Positions 45,522 through 53,552 of a DNA stretch of 64,000 nucleotides are shown here, piece by piece. A program made the translations under genes and the position numbers. The notes under the pieces are model-generated. The model was not told the origin of the DNA and made no database searches. It saw only the letters and a list, made by a program, of their open reading frames with translations. Numbering within the stretch: the stretch's first letter is position 1; each line of letters begins with the position of its first letter. This DNA comes from Leptospirales bacterium (GTDB lineage: Bacteria > Spirochaetota > Leptospiria > Leptospirales > Leptonemataceae): the NCBI GenBank assembly GCA_019694685.1, contig JAIBBM010000017.1, positions 1 to 64,000 of the forward strand, in the 5' to 3' direction.

Positions 45522-46564
45522 TGTGCGATTGGCCTCCCGCTTGCGTCACGAACGAATGCAGTGAGGTCCAGGTGAGAAAGCTCTTTGGAATGCGGCATCA
45601 TCACTGCGTGGAGTCCATTTTCATCCACATTGATGTCCATCAGCGGAATGCTTTCTTCTCCCTTTAGAATCATCAAACGCACCCGATGCACGTTCTTGTT
45701 TTCAATGTATATCTCCGCGTACGTTCCACCTGGCTGGTATCCTTCAATGGAATCCACTCCGCCAAAGTTAGACGGATTCAGGAGTATCGTTCCGTTCTTT
45801 TTCGCTATGCCGTAATCTTCGTGCACATGCCCGGAAACGGCAAGAAGCGGGGAATGATCGTCCAGGTAATTGCGCAGTCCCTGAGATCCTACGTGCCCCA
45901 TGGATGGGATGCGGTCAAAAAAACCGTAGGCCGGGTTGTGAATCACACAGATATCCGGGACAATGTCATCAAAGAAATTCTCCGGTTCAGAATAGAGTAC
46001 TCCGTCTATGATTCGTTCGTGAAATACAACAGAGAGTTTTTCCGGTATTCCAGATGTGGCCACGGGAGCTCCGCCATACCCTGCAATCGTAAGGCGATCA
46101 AATTCACGCGTGGCATGATGGATGCTTCTGGCACTCAGTGCAGTGTAGCGCAGGTCAATGTCGTAGTTGCCTGGTAAAACGAGAGTCTCCGCATTGCTGT
46201 ATTTTTCAATGAGGCCTTCTATGAGCTCGTACTTCTCTTTCATGGTTTTGGCCGCGATCTGAAACAATCGTCTGTAGTCGGCCGCCTTTCTCACGAGGTC
46301 TGCTTCATGATTTGCAGAATACTTTTCCGGGAAGCGAAGTATCTCAGTGGCGAGATCATACGGATACATCTTCTCCGGCATTTCTTTGAGGATTCCGTAG
46401 AACTCGTCCTGGATACAGACAAAGTCGTATATATTGTTTTCGTCGTAGAAGGCTTTGTAGAGGATATCGCCAGAAAGCAAATACAGATCCGCTTCTGTAT
46501 TCGAAAGCAGGATGCGAAGCTCTTTGAGGGCGTCGTGTATGTCTGTGGCGTAAATGATTTTCAT
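45518..46564 (-). CDS. Calcineurin-like metallophosphoesterase
   Basis: 348 residues. The five metal motifs are in order: DIHD (Asp8, His10), SGDIL (Asp32-33 region), GNYD (near 134), a middle His (VIHNPAYG), and GHVHEDYG (near 245). These identify a binuclear metal phosphoesterase. Insertions between motifs and a C-terminal 75 residues are family-specific and not recognised. Its ATG overlaps the stop of the glycosyltransferase gene; the order of translation is GT4, phosphoesterase, NTase. The substrate is unknown. Confidence 0.82.
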   Translation of the reverse strand: MKIIYATDIHDALKELRILLSNTEADLYLLSGDILYKAFYDENNIYDFVCIQDEFYGILKEMPEKMYPYDLATEILRFPEKYSANHEADLVRKAADYRRLFQIAAKTMKEKYELIEGLIEKYSNAETLVLPGNYDIDLRYTALSARSIHHATREFDRLTIAGYGGAPVATSGIPEKLSVVFHERIIDGVLYSEPENFFDDIVPDICVIHNPAYGFFDRIPSMGHVGSQGLRNYLDDHSPLLAVSGHVHEDYGIAKKNGTILLNPSNFGGVDSIEGYQPGGTYAEIYIENKNVHRVRLMILKGEESIPLMDINVDENGLHAVMMPHSKELSHLDLTAFVRDASGRPIAQ

Positions 46565-47676
46565 GCGCGAAGGAGTTTTTTGATCTCTGCACTCATTTTC
46601 GATAGGAAGATGTCATTTGTAAACCTGCCGACGTTTTTTCGGAAGTTCTCCGGTAAAAAACGCCGCTTTTCGCATTCCAGAACGGCCGCTTTCAGTGATT
46701 CAGGGGATTGCTCGTGGAAGAACACACCTGTTTTTTCAGTGACAGTCTCAAGAGCACCTCCGCGTCCGTAGGCGATGACGGGGCAGCCCTTTGCCTGCGC
46801 TTCTACCGGCACAATGCCAAAGTCCTCGATGCCTGGAAATACAAGTGCTCGCGCCTGCGAATAGAGGCGATCAATTTCTTCTCTCGAGACTTTGCCGTGA
46901 AACTCGATTTCCGGACCTGCCATGGATTTGAGTCTTTTTAGATCCGGGCCGTCTCCTACAATGATCAGCTTCCTGTTTAGATTTCGAAATGCATCAATGG
47001 CCAGATCTACTCTTTTGTAAGGAACGAGTGCACTTACGATCAGATAGAAGTCGGACCTTTCTTTTGGCAGTGATCGCGGGATTTCTTCAATGCATGGCGG
47101 GTGAACGACTCCAGCAGATCTTCCGTAGTACTTACGAATTCTTTCTGCGACAAAGCTGCTGTTTGCGATGTATCTGTCCACGCGATGCGCACTTGCTGAA
47201 TCCCACATTCTCAGGTAGTTCGCAAAGAACGGAAACACAAATCGATTGAACAGACTTCCAGGAGAGCCATCTTCGAACTCGTAGGGGAAGTAGTCCTGGG
47301 TCATGTCCCAGACGTAGCGCATGGGACTGTGTACGAAGCAGATGTGAGGAGTCCCAGGTGGAACAATCACTCCTTTCGCAACGCAGTGAGAGCTGGATAT
47401 GACCAGGTCGTAGCCGCGAAAGCTAAACGTCTCAATGGCTGTTGGAAAAAAAGGCAGATAATTGCGATACTTTCTGGATTTGAATGGGAGGCGGTCTATG
47501 AAACTGGTGCGAATCTTTCTTTCTTCTACGAATTTACTGACAGAACCTTGGTTGTGAAGCAGAGTAAAAAGATCTGCGTGCGGATAAAGTGCAAGCAGCG
47601 ATTCGAGCACTGCTTCCCCCCCGCGCATTCCTGTCAGCCAGTCATGTACTACTGCGACGCGAAGTTTGCTTGTCAT
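46561..47676 (-). CDS. GT4-family glycosyltransferase
   Basis: 371 residues with two Rossmann domains, GT-B fold. The N-domain has VVHDWLTGMRGGE and HSPMRYVWDM; the C-domain has SALVPYKRVDLAIDAF, IVGDGPDLKRL, FPGIEDFGIVPVEAQAKGCPVIAYGRGGALETV, the EX7E motif of GT4 (Glu 276 region). It likely adds a sugar or mannose unit to a glycolipid or polysaccharide. First gene of the three-gene operon with the metallophosphoesterase and NTase, divergent from the lipase gene. Confidence 0.88.
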   Translation of the reverse strand: MTSKLRVAVVHDWLTGMRGGEAVLESLLALYPHADLFTLLHNQGSVSKFVEERKIRTSFIDRLPFKSRKYRNYLPFFPTAIETFSFRGYDLVISSSHCVAKGVIVPPGTPHICFVHSPMRYVWDMTQDYFPYEFEDGSPGSLFNRFVFPFFANYLRMWDSASAHRVDRYIANSSFVAERIRKYYGRSAGVVHPPCIEEIPRSLPKERSDFYLIVSALVPYKRVDLAIDAFRNLNRKLIIVGDGPDLKRLKSMAGPEIEFHGKVSREEIDRLYSQARALVFPGIEDFGIVPVEAQAKGCPVIAYGRGGALETVTEKTGVFFHEQSPESLKAAVLECEKRRFLPENFRKNVGRFTNDIFLSKMSAEIKKLLRA

Positions 47677-47702
47677 TCAGGAAGATGATTTCATTCGGAC
47701 GT

Positions 47703-48542
47703 ATGGCGGAAACCACATTTCATATCCGTGCGCAGGATGGCACCCGGCTGGCTGGCAGCGCGTGGGTCCCACGCAGACCCAAACAGGTGATCGCCTGGAT
47801 CCATGGCTTTGCGGAGCATCGCAAGCGATATGCTCACTTGGCCAACTGGATGAACGAAGAGCGAGTTGCCCTGGTGGCGATCGACGTGCGCGGGCATGGG
47901 GAATCAGACGGAAAGCGCGGTTATGTGCATCTGTTTTCAGATTACTTCTGGGACGTATCTGCTCTACTGCACTACGTTCGAGAAAACTTTCAAAAAGTTC
48001 CTGTATCCATTGGATGTCATTCGCACGGAGGTTTGATTGTATCCAGGTATTTGGAGGAAAACCCACCTCCTGTGGATTTGAAGTGTGCAGTGTTCAGCGC
48101 TCCGTTCCTTGGACTTCCTCCCGATTTCCCGCCCTGGAAAAGAAAGCTAGGAGATGCAGTGGCCGGTCTTGTTCCAGGGCTATCCGTTCCAACCGGAATT
48201 GATGCTAAATACATTTCGCATGATACAAAGATCCAGGCTCTCTATGCAGGAGATCCAACGATTTTCAAAACAGCCACCGTTCGATGGTTCAGTGAAGTGT
48301 TGAATGCACAGGCAGCCGCTCTTTCTAGATCACCGCGCATTCGCCTGCCGGCCATTGTGCTTCAGGGCATGGCTGACAGGATTGTATCTGTGGACGCATC
48401 CAGACGCTTCTATGAAGATCTTCCTTCTGATAAAAAGAAATGGGTTCCCTATCGCGGGCTCTATCACGAAATTCTGAACGAAACTAATCGTCTTGAAGTA
48501 TATAAGGAAATTTATAAATATATTAAAAAATTTGGAAGATGA
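47703..48542 (+). CDS. Alpha/beta hydrolase, monoacylglycerol-lipase-like
   Basis: 279 residues from ATG 47703. Oxyanion strand IAWIHGFAEH, nucleophile elbow GCHSHGG (Ser107), acid in MADRIVS, and catalytic His in LYHEILNE. This matches the serine hydrolase MGL/lysophospholipase group. The residue before the elbow is Cys rather than Gly (CHSHG), still compatible with the fold. ATG 47703 is preferred; TTGTCA starts 33 bases upstream, whereas ATG 47685 is tightly behind AGGAAG. The final 15 residues are Lys/Tyr rich. Confidence 0.82.
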   Translation: MAETTFHIRAQDGTRLAGSAWVPRRPKQVIAWIHGFAEHRKRYAHLANWMNEERVALVAIDVRGHGESDGKRGYVHLFSDYFWDVSALLHYVRENFQKVPVSIGCHSHGGLIVSRYLEENPPPVDLKCAVFSAPFLGLPPDFPPWKRKLGDAVAGLVPGLSVPTGIDAKYISHDTKIQALYAGDPTIFKTATVRWFSEVLNAQAAALSRSPRIRLPAIVLQGMADRIVSVDASRRFYEDLPSDKKKWVPYRGLYHEILNETNRLEVYKEIYKYIKKFGR

Positions 48543-48612
48543 AATCAGGGCACAATCCGAATGCCAATGTGATTTGCCACCGGTCTTTCTGTGCCTGGCC
48601 AGTGGTGCTGGA

Positions 48613-50307
48613 TCATTTTGATTTTAATTGGACGATGGACGGAAGATACATCTCCGGTTTCTGAAATCCAAGCAGCGTGAGTACTGTGGCCGCCAGATTC
48701 GCGAGACCCGGTTTTCCAGCAGCAATTTCATAATTCTCTGACGCAGTCCCGGTCAGAATAAAGGGAACCGGATTGAGAGTGTGGCTTGTCTTGGGAACGT
48801 AAGCGCCTTTTTCATCTTTCACAGCGTTTCCTTTCTTATCCAGCATGATCATCTCATCGCAGTTGCCGTGATCCGCCGTAATGAGCACGGTTGCTCCTGC
48901 TGCTTTTGCACCTTCGAGCAGTCGTGCGATGGCCTCATCCACATACTCCACTGCGCGAATGCTGGCAGGAAGATTTCCAGTGTGGCCTACCATATCTCCA
49001 TTTGCGTAGTTCACTCTCAAGAATCCAAATTCTTTCGTGGAGAGAGCCTTGAGCGCCGCGTCCGTGATTTCTTTGGCTTTCATTTCTGGCTTAAAATCAA
49101 ACGAAATTCGATCCGATGGGATTTCTTCCCAGACTTCGAGTGTCTCGGAAAATTTCTGAGAATTGTTTCCGTTCCAGAAGTAGGTTACATGGCCAAATTT
49201 CTGAGTTTCAGAGCAGGCATACTGCTTCACTCCCGCATCCACCAGGTACTGTGAAATGGTGTGATCGATGGCCGGCGGGGAAACCAGATAATCTTCTGGT
49301 AGATTTAGATCCCCATCGTACTGCATCAGGCCGGCGTAGTGTACAGAAACTTCAGGATCGCGCTTGAAAGGCTTGAAATCTTTTTCTGTGAAGGCGCGCG
49401 AAATTTCAATGGCACGGTCTCCGCGAAAGTTGAAGTAGATGACCACATCTCCGGACTTGATTGGACCAACCGGCTTTCCGTTTTCAAAAATTACAAACGG
49501 TGGTAGATCCTGGTCAATGGCATCCGGCAATTCCTTTCGCATGGTTGCAATTGCTTCCTGGGCGGAGCTGAATGGTCTGCCTTCTCCTTTGACATGAGTC
49601 TTCCATCCAAGTTCCACCATGCTCCAGTTCGCTTCGTATCGATCCATGGTGATCACCTGACGTCCGCCCCCCGATGCGATCCTCCATTTTCCGTTTTCAG
49701 GAGCCAGAGAAGAGAGTGCTTCAGTGAGTTTGTCTATGTAGATTCCGGCACTCGCTTTGGCAACATCGCGTCCGTCTAGAAGAGGATGAACATAAACTTC
49801 CTTAACTTTCTGCGCGGAGCATTCTTGTAGTAAGCTGATCAACTGATCTATATGACTGTGTACGTTTCCGTCTGACAAAAGGCCAATGAAATGGACCGCG
49901 CTTCCTTTGAGCGCAGCTCCGGGTTCGCTTGCATTTCCGATCAATTTCTTCCAGACTTTTCCGGCAAACAGGCTCTTGTTTGCGATTGCCTGATTTACAA
50001 GGCTTGCTCCCTGGCTAAAGATTCTACCGGCACCCATGGCGTTGTGACCCACTTCGCTGTTTCCCATGTCTTCATCCGAAGGCATTCCTACTGCAGTTCC
50101 GTGAGCCTGAAGAGTGGTTTGCACGGGCGCGCTGGCGAGTAGTCCCTTGATGCACGGTGCGTTGCTCAAATCGAGTGCGTTTCCGGGGTAACCTTGCGCC
50201 TGGCCTTTTGCCAGAGCCACTCCGTCCATGATTACAAATACCAGCGGGCCCGGGATGGATTTTTCGAGGCGTTTGAGTGGTTCAAGTTTGCTTTCGCCGG
50301 ATTTCAT
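48613..50307 (-). CDS. gpmI: 2,3-bisphosphoglycerate-independent phosphoglycerate mutase
   Basis: The Mn2+-dependent enzyme interconverting 3- and 2-phosphoglycerate in glycolysis. 564 residues, slightly longer than the usual ~515. The N-terminal metal site has VIMDGVA; the catalytic Ser is in DEDMGNSEVGHNAMGAG; the C-terminal metal site has LITADHGNCDEM and TSHTLNPVPF. A 12-20 residue N-terminal extension before VFVIMDG and internal insertions account for the length. It lies 62 bases from the macro-domain gene, divergent, and converges on the lipase gene with a 70-base gap. Confidence 0.95.
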   Translation of the reverse strand: MKSGESKLEPLKRLEKSIPGPLVFVIMDGVALAKGQAQGYPGNALDLSNAPCIKGLLASAPVQTTLQAHGTAVGMPSDEDMGNSEVGHNAMGAGRIFSQGASLVNQAIANKSLFAGKVWKKLIGNASEPGAALKGSAVHFIGLLSDGNVHSHIDQLISLLQECSAQKVKEVYVHPLLDGRDVAKASAGIYIDKLTEALSSLAPENGKWRIASGGGRQVITMDRYEANWSMVELGWKTHVKGEGRPFSSAQEAIATMRKELPDAIDQDLPPFVIFENGKPVGPIKSGDVVIYFNFRGDRAIEISRAFTEKDFKPFKRDPEVSVHYAGLMQYDGDLNLPEDYLVSPPAIDHTISQYLVDAGVKQYACSETQKFGHVTYFWNGNNSQKFSETLEVWEEIPSDRISFDFKPEMKAKEITDAALKALSTKEFGFLRVNYANGDMVGHTGNLPASIRAVEYVDEAIARLLEGAKAAGATVLITADHGNCDEMIMLDKKGNAVKDEKGAYVPKTSHTLNPVPFILTGTASENYEIAAGKPGLANLAATVLTLLGFQKPEMYLPSIVQLKSK

Positions 50308-50341
50308 TCTTGATTTCTGGAGACAGTGAAGTACGCGTCAA
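50308..50341 (-). promoter_or_regulatory. gpmI near-leaderless promoter candidate
   Basis: On the minus strand TTGACG (50341-50336), 17 bases, AGAAAT (50318-50313), then 5 bases to the ATG. The -35 is 5/6, spacing ideal, -10 weak. No Shine-Dalgarno is visible in the short leader. Confidence 0.45.
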
Positions 50342-50369
50342 GGAAAAACGACCCGGCGGGAGAGTGCAG

Positions 50370-50900
50370 ATGGACCAGTATAAAGAAGAGAAAAAAAGAA
50401 TCCGTTTGGTCCGAGCGGACATCACAAAGCTTTCTGTGGATGCAATTGTAAATGCAGCCAACGAATCTTTGCTGGGTGGAGGTGGTGTGGACGGTGCGAT
50501 CCACAGTGCTGCCGGGCCAGATCTGCTGCGGGCCTGTGCTGCACTCAAAGGATGCAAGACCGGCCAGGCAAAGATCACTCCCGGCTTCCAGCTTCCGGCA
50601 AAATATGTGATCCACACAGTAGGACCAGTGTACAGGGGAGGGATGAACAAAGAAAGCGAGCTGCTTGCATCCTGTTACCAATCTTCTCTTGCGGTTGCAT
50701 CGCATAACAACGTGAATACGATTGCATTTCCCTCTATCAGCACCGGAGTTTATGGATATCCAATCGAGGAGGCATGCAGAATCGCCATTGTGGAGACTTT
50801 GCGCTACTTGTCCGGCCACTCTGAGATTACGGAAGTTACCTTTGTTTGTTTCTCCGACAGGGATTTGAAGATCTACGAACGAGCGATGACAGAGTTTTAG
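50370..50900 (+). CDS. Macro-domain protein (ADP-ribose deacylase type)
   Basis: 176 residues, the macro-domain fold. RADITKLSVDAIVNAANESLLGGGGVDGAIH carries the conserved NAAN and GGGGVDGAIH loop that binds ADP-ribose and acts in O-acetyl-ADP-ribose deacetylase YmdB; GVYGYPIEEA is the second loop. It may remove ADP-ribose from proteins or process O-acetyl-ADP-ribose. ATG 50370 follows GGGAG at good spacing, while the frame to 50277 is an artefact. It converges on fabH with a 4-base overlap. Confidence 0.92.
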   Translation: MDQYKEEKKRIRLVRADITKLSVDAIVNAANESLLGGGGVDGAIHSAAGPDLLRACAALKGCKTGQAKITPGFQLPAKYVIHTVGPVYRGGMNKESELLASCYQSSLAVASHNNVNTIAFPSISTGVYGYPIEEACRIAIVETLRYLSGHSEITEVTFVCFSDRDLKIYERAMTEF

Positions 50901-51937
50901 TCCACACCCCATTCAAATATCATGGCACCATAGGTGAAGCCTGCACCGTAGGCAGAGGACAGAACCAGATCGCCTTTTTTTAATTTTCCGGCGCGATAGT
51001 GTTCGTAGAGTCCGGTTGGAATTCCGGCTGTAGAGATCCCACCGTATTTGTCCAGAGTGTAAGGAATCTTTTCTATTGGAAATCCAGCAAATTCGCACAA
51101 AGACTGCACCACAAGTGCATTCGTCTGGTGTGGCGCGTAGAGTGCGATGTCTTCTTTTTCAATGCCCATAGCGCGCGCCTGAGATAGGACAGATGCTATA
51201 GATTCTTTAGTTTTCGTGAGCGCGTATTTCATGGCAGTTCGACCTTCCATAGAAGGAATGGGTCGATTGGCCAGAGACATGTCTTCGCGCGCAAGATACT
51301 TCTCCATCGCGTTTTCTTTTTCAGTGTAGATGGTTTCAAGAGCCATCGCGCGCGAAGGCAGGGTGCCTGTATCAAAGATAGGAACGGGCAGTCTTCTTGC
51401 AGTATACGATGGGTCCAGGTCCAGAATGCAAGAGCCGCTTCCATCTCCAAAAAGCATGTTGTCGCGATCGTAATAGTTCAGAAACCGGGTGAGCGCGTCT
51501 GACCCGACTACGAGCACTCTTTTGGCCTGGCCGGAACCAAGCAGACTCGTTCCTAGTCGAACTCCAAAGAGCCAGCCAGAGCATCCTGCCTGAAGGTCCA
51601 GGGATGTGGTTTTGATCCCGAGTCTTTCCTGAATCTTGGCCGCGGTGGATGGCCACAGATCGTCCTGAGAATTCGTAGCGCATAGAATGAAGTCAATGCT
51701 CGCAGGATCTACACCCGCCGTCTCAATGGCGAGCTTTGCAGAATGCACTCCCATGTCCGTTGTAGTCTCTTCCGGCCCGATTCTAGATCTTTCGCGGATT
51801 CCTATGTTCTTTTGGATCCATTCGTCTGACGTGGAAACGAGGCTTTCCCAGTGCTGGTTGGTGATTCTGCGAGAAGGGATGTAAGAGCCGATTCCTCTGA
51901 ATCTAATGCTTGCATTTGGCTTGCTTTCAGGCGACAT
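50897..51937 (-). CDS. Ketoacyl-ACP synthase III (FabH) homologue lacking the catalytic Asn
   Basis: 346 residues from ATG 51937. KAS III fold with active Cys119 (QAGCSGW) and His270 (YAPHQTNALV). The third residue of the Cys-His-Asn triad, expected in a GNTS-type motif, is Gly300 in YGGISTAGIP. The rest (RERSRIG, CATNSQDD, GDGSGSC, LSSAYGAGFTYGAMIF) fits the family. Loss of Asn would impair malonyl decarboxylation as known for FabH, so it could be an acyl-transfer variant. Classical FabH is otherwise unaccounted for in the window. ATG 51958 is an alternative start. Divergent from thyX by 19 bases. Confidence 0.85.
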   Translation of the reverse strand: MSPESKPNASIRFRGIGSYIPSRRITNQHWESLVSTSDEWIQKNIGIRERSRIGPEETTTDMGVHSAKLAIETAGVDPASIDFILCATNSQDDLWPSTAAKIQERLGIKTTSLDLQAGCSGWLFGVRLGTSLLGSGQAKRVLVVGSDALTRFLNYYDRDNMLFGDGSGSCILDLDPSYTARRLPVPIFDTGTLPSRAMALETIYTEKENAMEKYLAREDMSLANRPIPSMEGRTAMKYALTKTKESIASVLSQARAMGIEKEDIALYAPHQTNALVVQSLCEFAGFPIEKIPYTLDKYGGISTAGIPTGLYEHYRAGKLKKGDLVLSSAYGAGFTYGAMIFEWGVD

Positions 51938-51956
51938 AACTTTAGATTGGCCGGCC

Positions 51957-53552
51957 ATGCCGGAACTTCAGGCTATGATTCCCGAGCGTCCAATGGATGT
52001 CAAACTCGTCGATGTAACCGACGTACCTTTTGATTTGTCGATCGCGACCGCACGGACCTGCTATTCTTCCAAAGGAATCATCACCCCGGAAGACGTTTCG
52101 AGAACTCCTGAATCTCGCGCACTCAGAGATCGCATCGCGAGGTCCACTCTGCAGGCGGGGCACCTGACAACGCGCCAGCATGTGCACTTTGTCTTTGCCA
52201 TAGACAACGCCAGTCGGCACCTTGTGTGGAGCTTCCTGCATTCGCATCCGTTTTACAATTCAGAACAGGTCAGCCAGCGTTACGTGGAAGTGAAGCCGGA
52301 TCGTTTTTACGTGCCACTTTCCCTGAGACAGCCCGGTAGAGAAAGGCATGCGTCCTTTTATATGGATGCGGTTCAGTACGCAGTGGGGATTTACCAGGAA
52401 CTACTTCGAGAACTCGATGTTCCGGCTGCGGCTGAGTTTTACAAGATCTTTCCGGCGCGCAAATCCAGAGCAGAAGTCTGGCAGAAGACTGTTCACAAAA
52501 AGTCCATGGAAGCGGCGCGCTATATTCTGCCCACTGCGATGCACACGTACTTCTATCATACCATCAACGGATTGACTCTGCATCGCTACAGCAGGTTGTG
52601 CGAAGCTTGCGATGTTCCAGAAGAAGCGCGCAATCTCGTGGAGTCCATGGTCCGCGCTGCGCGCGAAATTGACCCGTTATTCGCCGCTGAGATCCCCGAC
52701 TCCGTTCCGCTGGAAAGCACTCCGGAATATCAGTTTTTTAAATCATACTACGGGGAAGAATCTGCGCCTGTTTCTTCTCAGTTCATTCGTGAGTTTGATG
52801 AATCACTTGGAAAGAGAACTTCTAAGCTGGTGTCCTATGATCCAGGTGCCGTTTCTGTTCTAGCTTCTTCCGTTCGCGCCGTGCTCGGCGCAACCAGGGA
52901 AATGCTGTCTGATGAATCTGCAGTGGATCTTGTATTGAGTCCTGCGAAGAATTCGCATCTCGCCAGTGCACTCAATGAAACTACTCTTTCTCGCATCACT
53001 CGAGCCTTGCAGAATGTGCACTACACTTTTGCAAAGAAGATCTCCCACACCGCAGATTCGCAGGACCAGCGTCATCGTATGGTGCCCGGTTCTCGTCCAG
53101 TTCTCATGAAGCATTTCACAGGGAAGCCAGACTTTGTTTCGCCTGCTCTGATTTCCTCTCATTCTGCGTCTCGCGAGAAATACGAGGAAGCAATGAGTGT
53201 CTACTTCGAAAAGATCGAGCGATTCGTAGATGCTGGCGGCACAGAAGAAGAAACTGTGTATCTTCTCCCCAATGCGTTTCCAGTACGCTTTTACGAGTCA
53301 GGCGATTTGTTGAATCTGCATCACAAATGGAAGATTCGCACGTGCTACAATGCCCAGGAAGAGATCTTCCAGGCTTCCGTAGACGAATTGCAGCAGGCGC
53401 GCGAAGTGCATCCAGAAATCGGCAAGCACATCCACGCGCCGTGCAGAATTCGAAAAGAAGCTGGAGTAAAACCATTCTGCCCGGAAGGAGACCGCTACTG
53501 CGGTGTTCGAGTCTGGGAGCAGGATCTTTCCGAATACAAAAGAGTCATCTAG
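51957..53552 (+). CDS. thyX: Long FAD-dependent thymidylate synthase-like protein (two ThyX-type domains)
   Basis: 531 residues, about twice a single ThyX. The N-terminal half has the extended signature SRHLVWSFLHSHPFYNSEQ followed by VSQRY (about 85-108), matching the ThyX motif RHRxxSxNExSxRY with an insertion. The C-terminal half repeats the fold with RHRMVPGSRP near 372-381. ThyX makes dTMP from dUMP with FAD and folate instead of ThyA. Long ThyX-like proteins of this build occur in spirochaetes. It converges on the peroxidase gene with a 4-base overlap. Start 51957 is chosen over 51906, which reaches into fabH. Confidence 0.82.
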   Translation: MPELQAMIPERPMDVKLVDVTDVPFDLSIATARTCYSSKGIITPEDVSRTPESRALRDRIARSTLQAGHLTTRQHVHFVFAIDNASRHLVWSFLHSHPFYNSEQVSQRYVEVKPDRFYVPLSLRQPGRERHASFYMDAVQYAVGIYQELLRELDVPAAAEFYKIFPARKSRAEVWQKTVHKKSMEAARYILPTAMHTYFYHTINGLTLHRYSRLCEACDVPEEARNLVESMVRAAREIDPLFAAEIPDSVPLESTPEYQFFKSYYGEESAPVSSQFIREFDESLGKRTSKLVSYDPGAVSVLASSVRAVLGATREMLSDESAVDLVLSPAKNSHLASALNETTLSRITRALQNVHYTFAKKISHTADSQDQRHRMVPGSRPVLMKHFTGKPDFVSPALISSHSASREKYEEAMSVYFEKIERFVDAGGTEEETVYLLPNAFPVRFYESGDLLNLHHKWKIRTCYNAQEEIFQASVDELQQAREVHPEIGKHIHAPCRIRKEAGVKPFCPEGDRYCGVRVWEQDLSEYKRVI

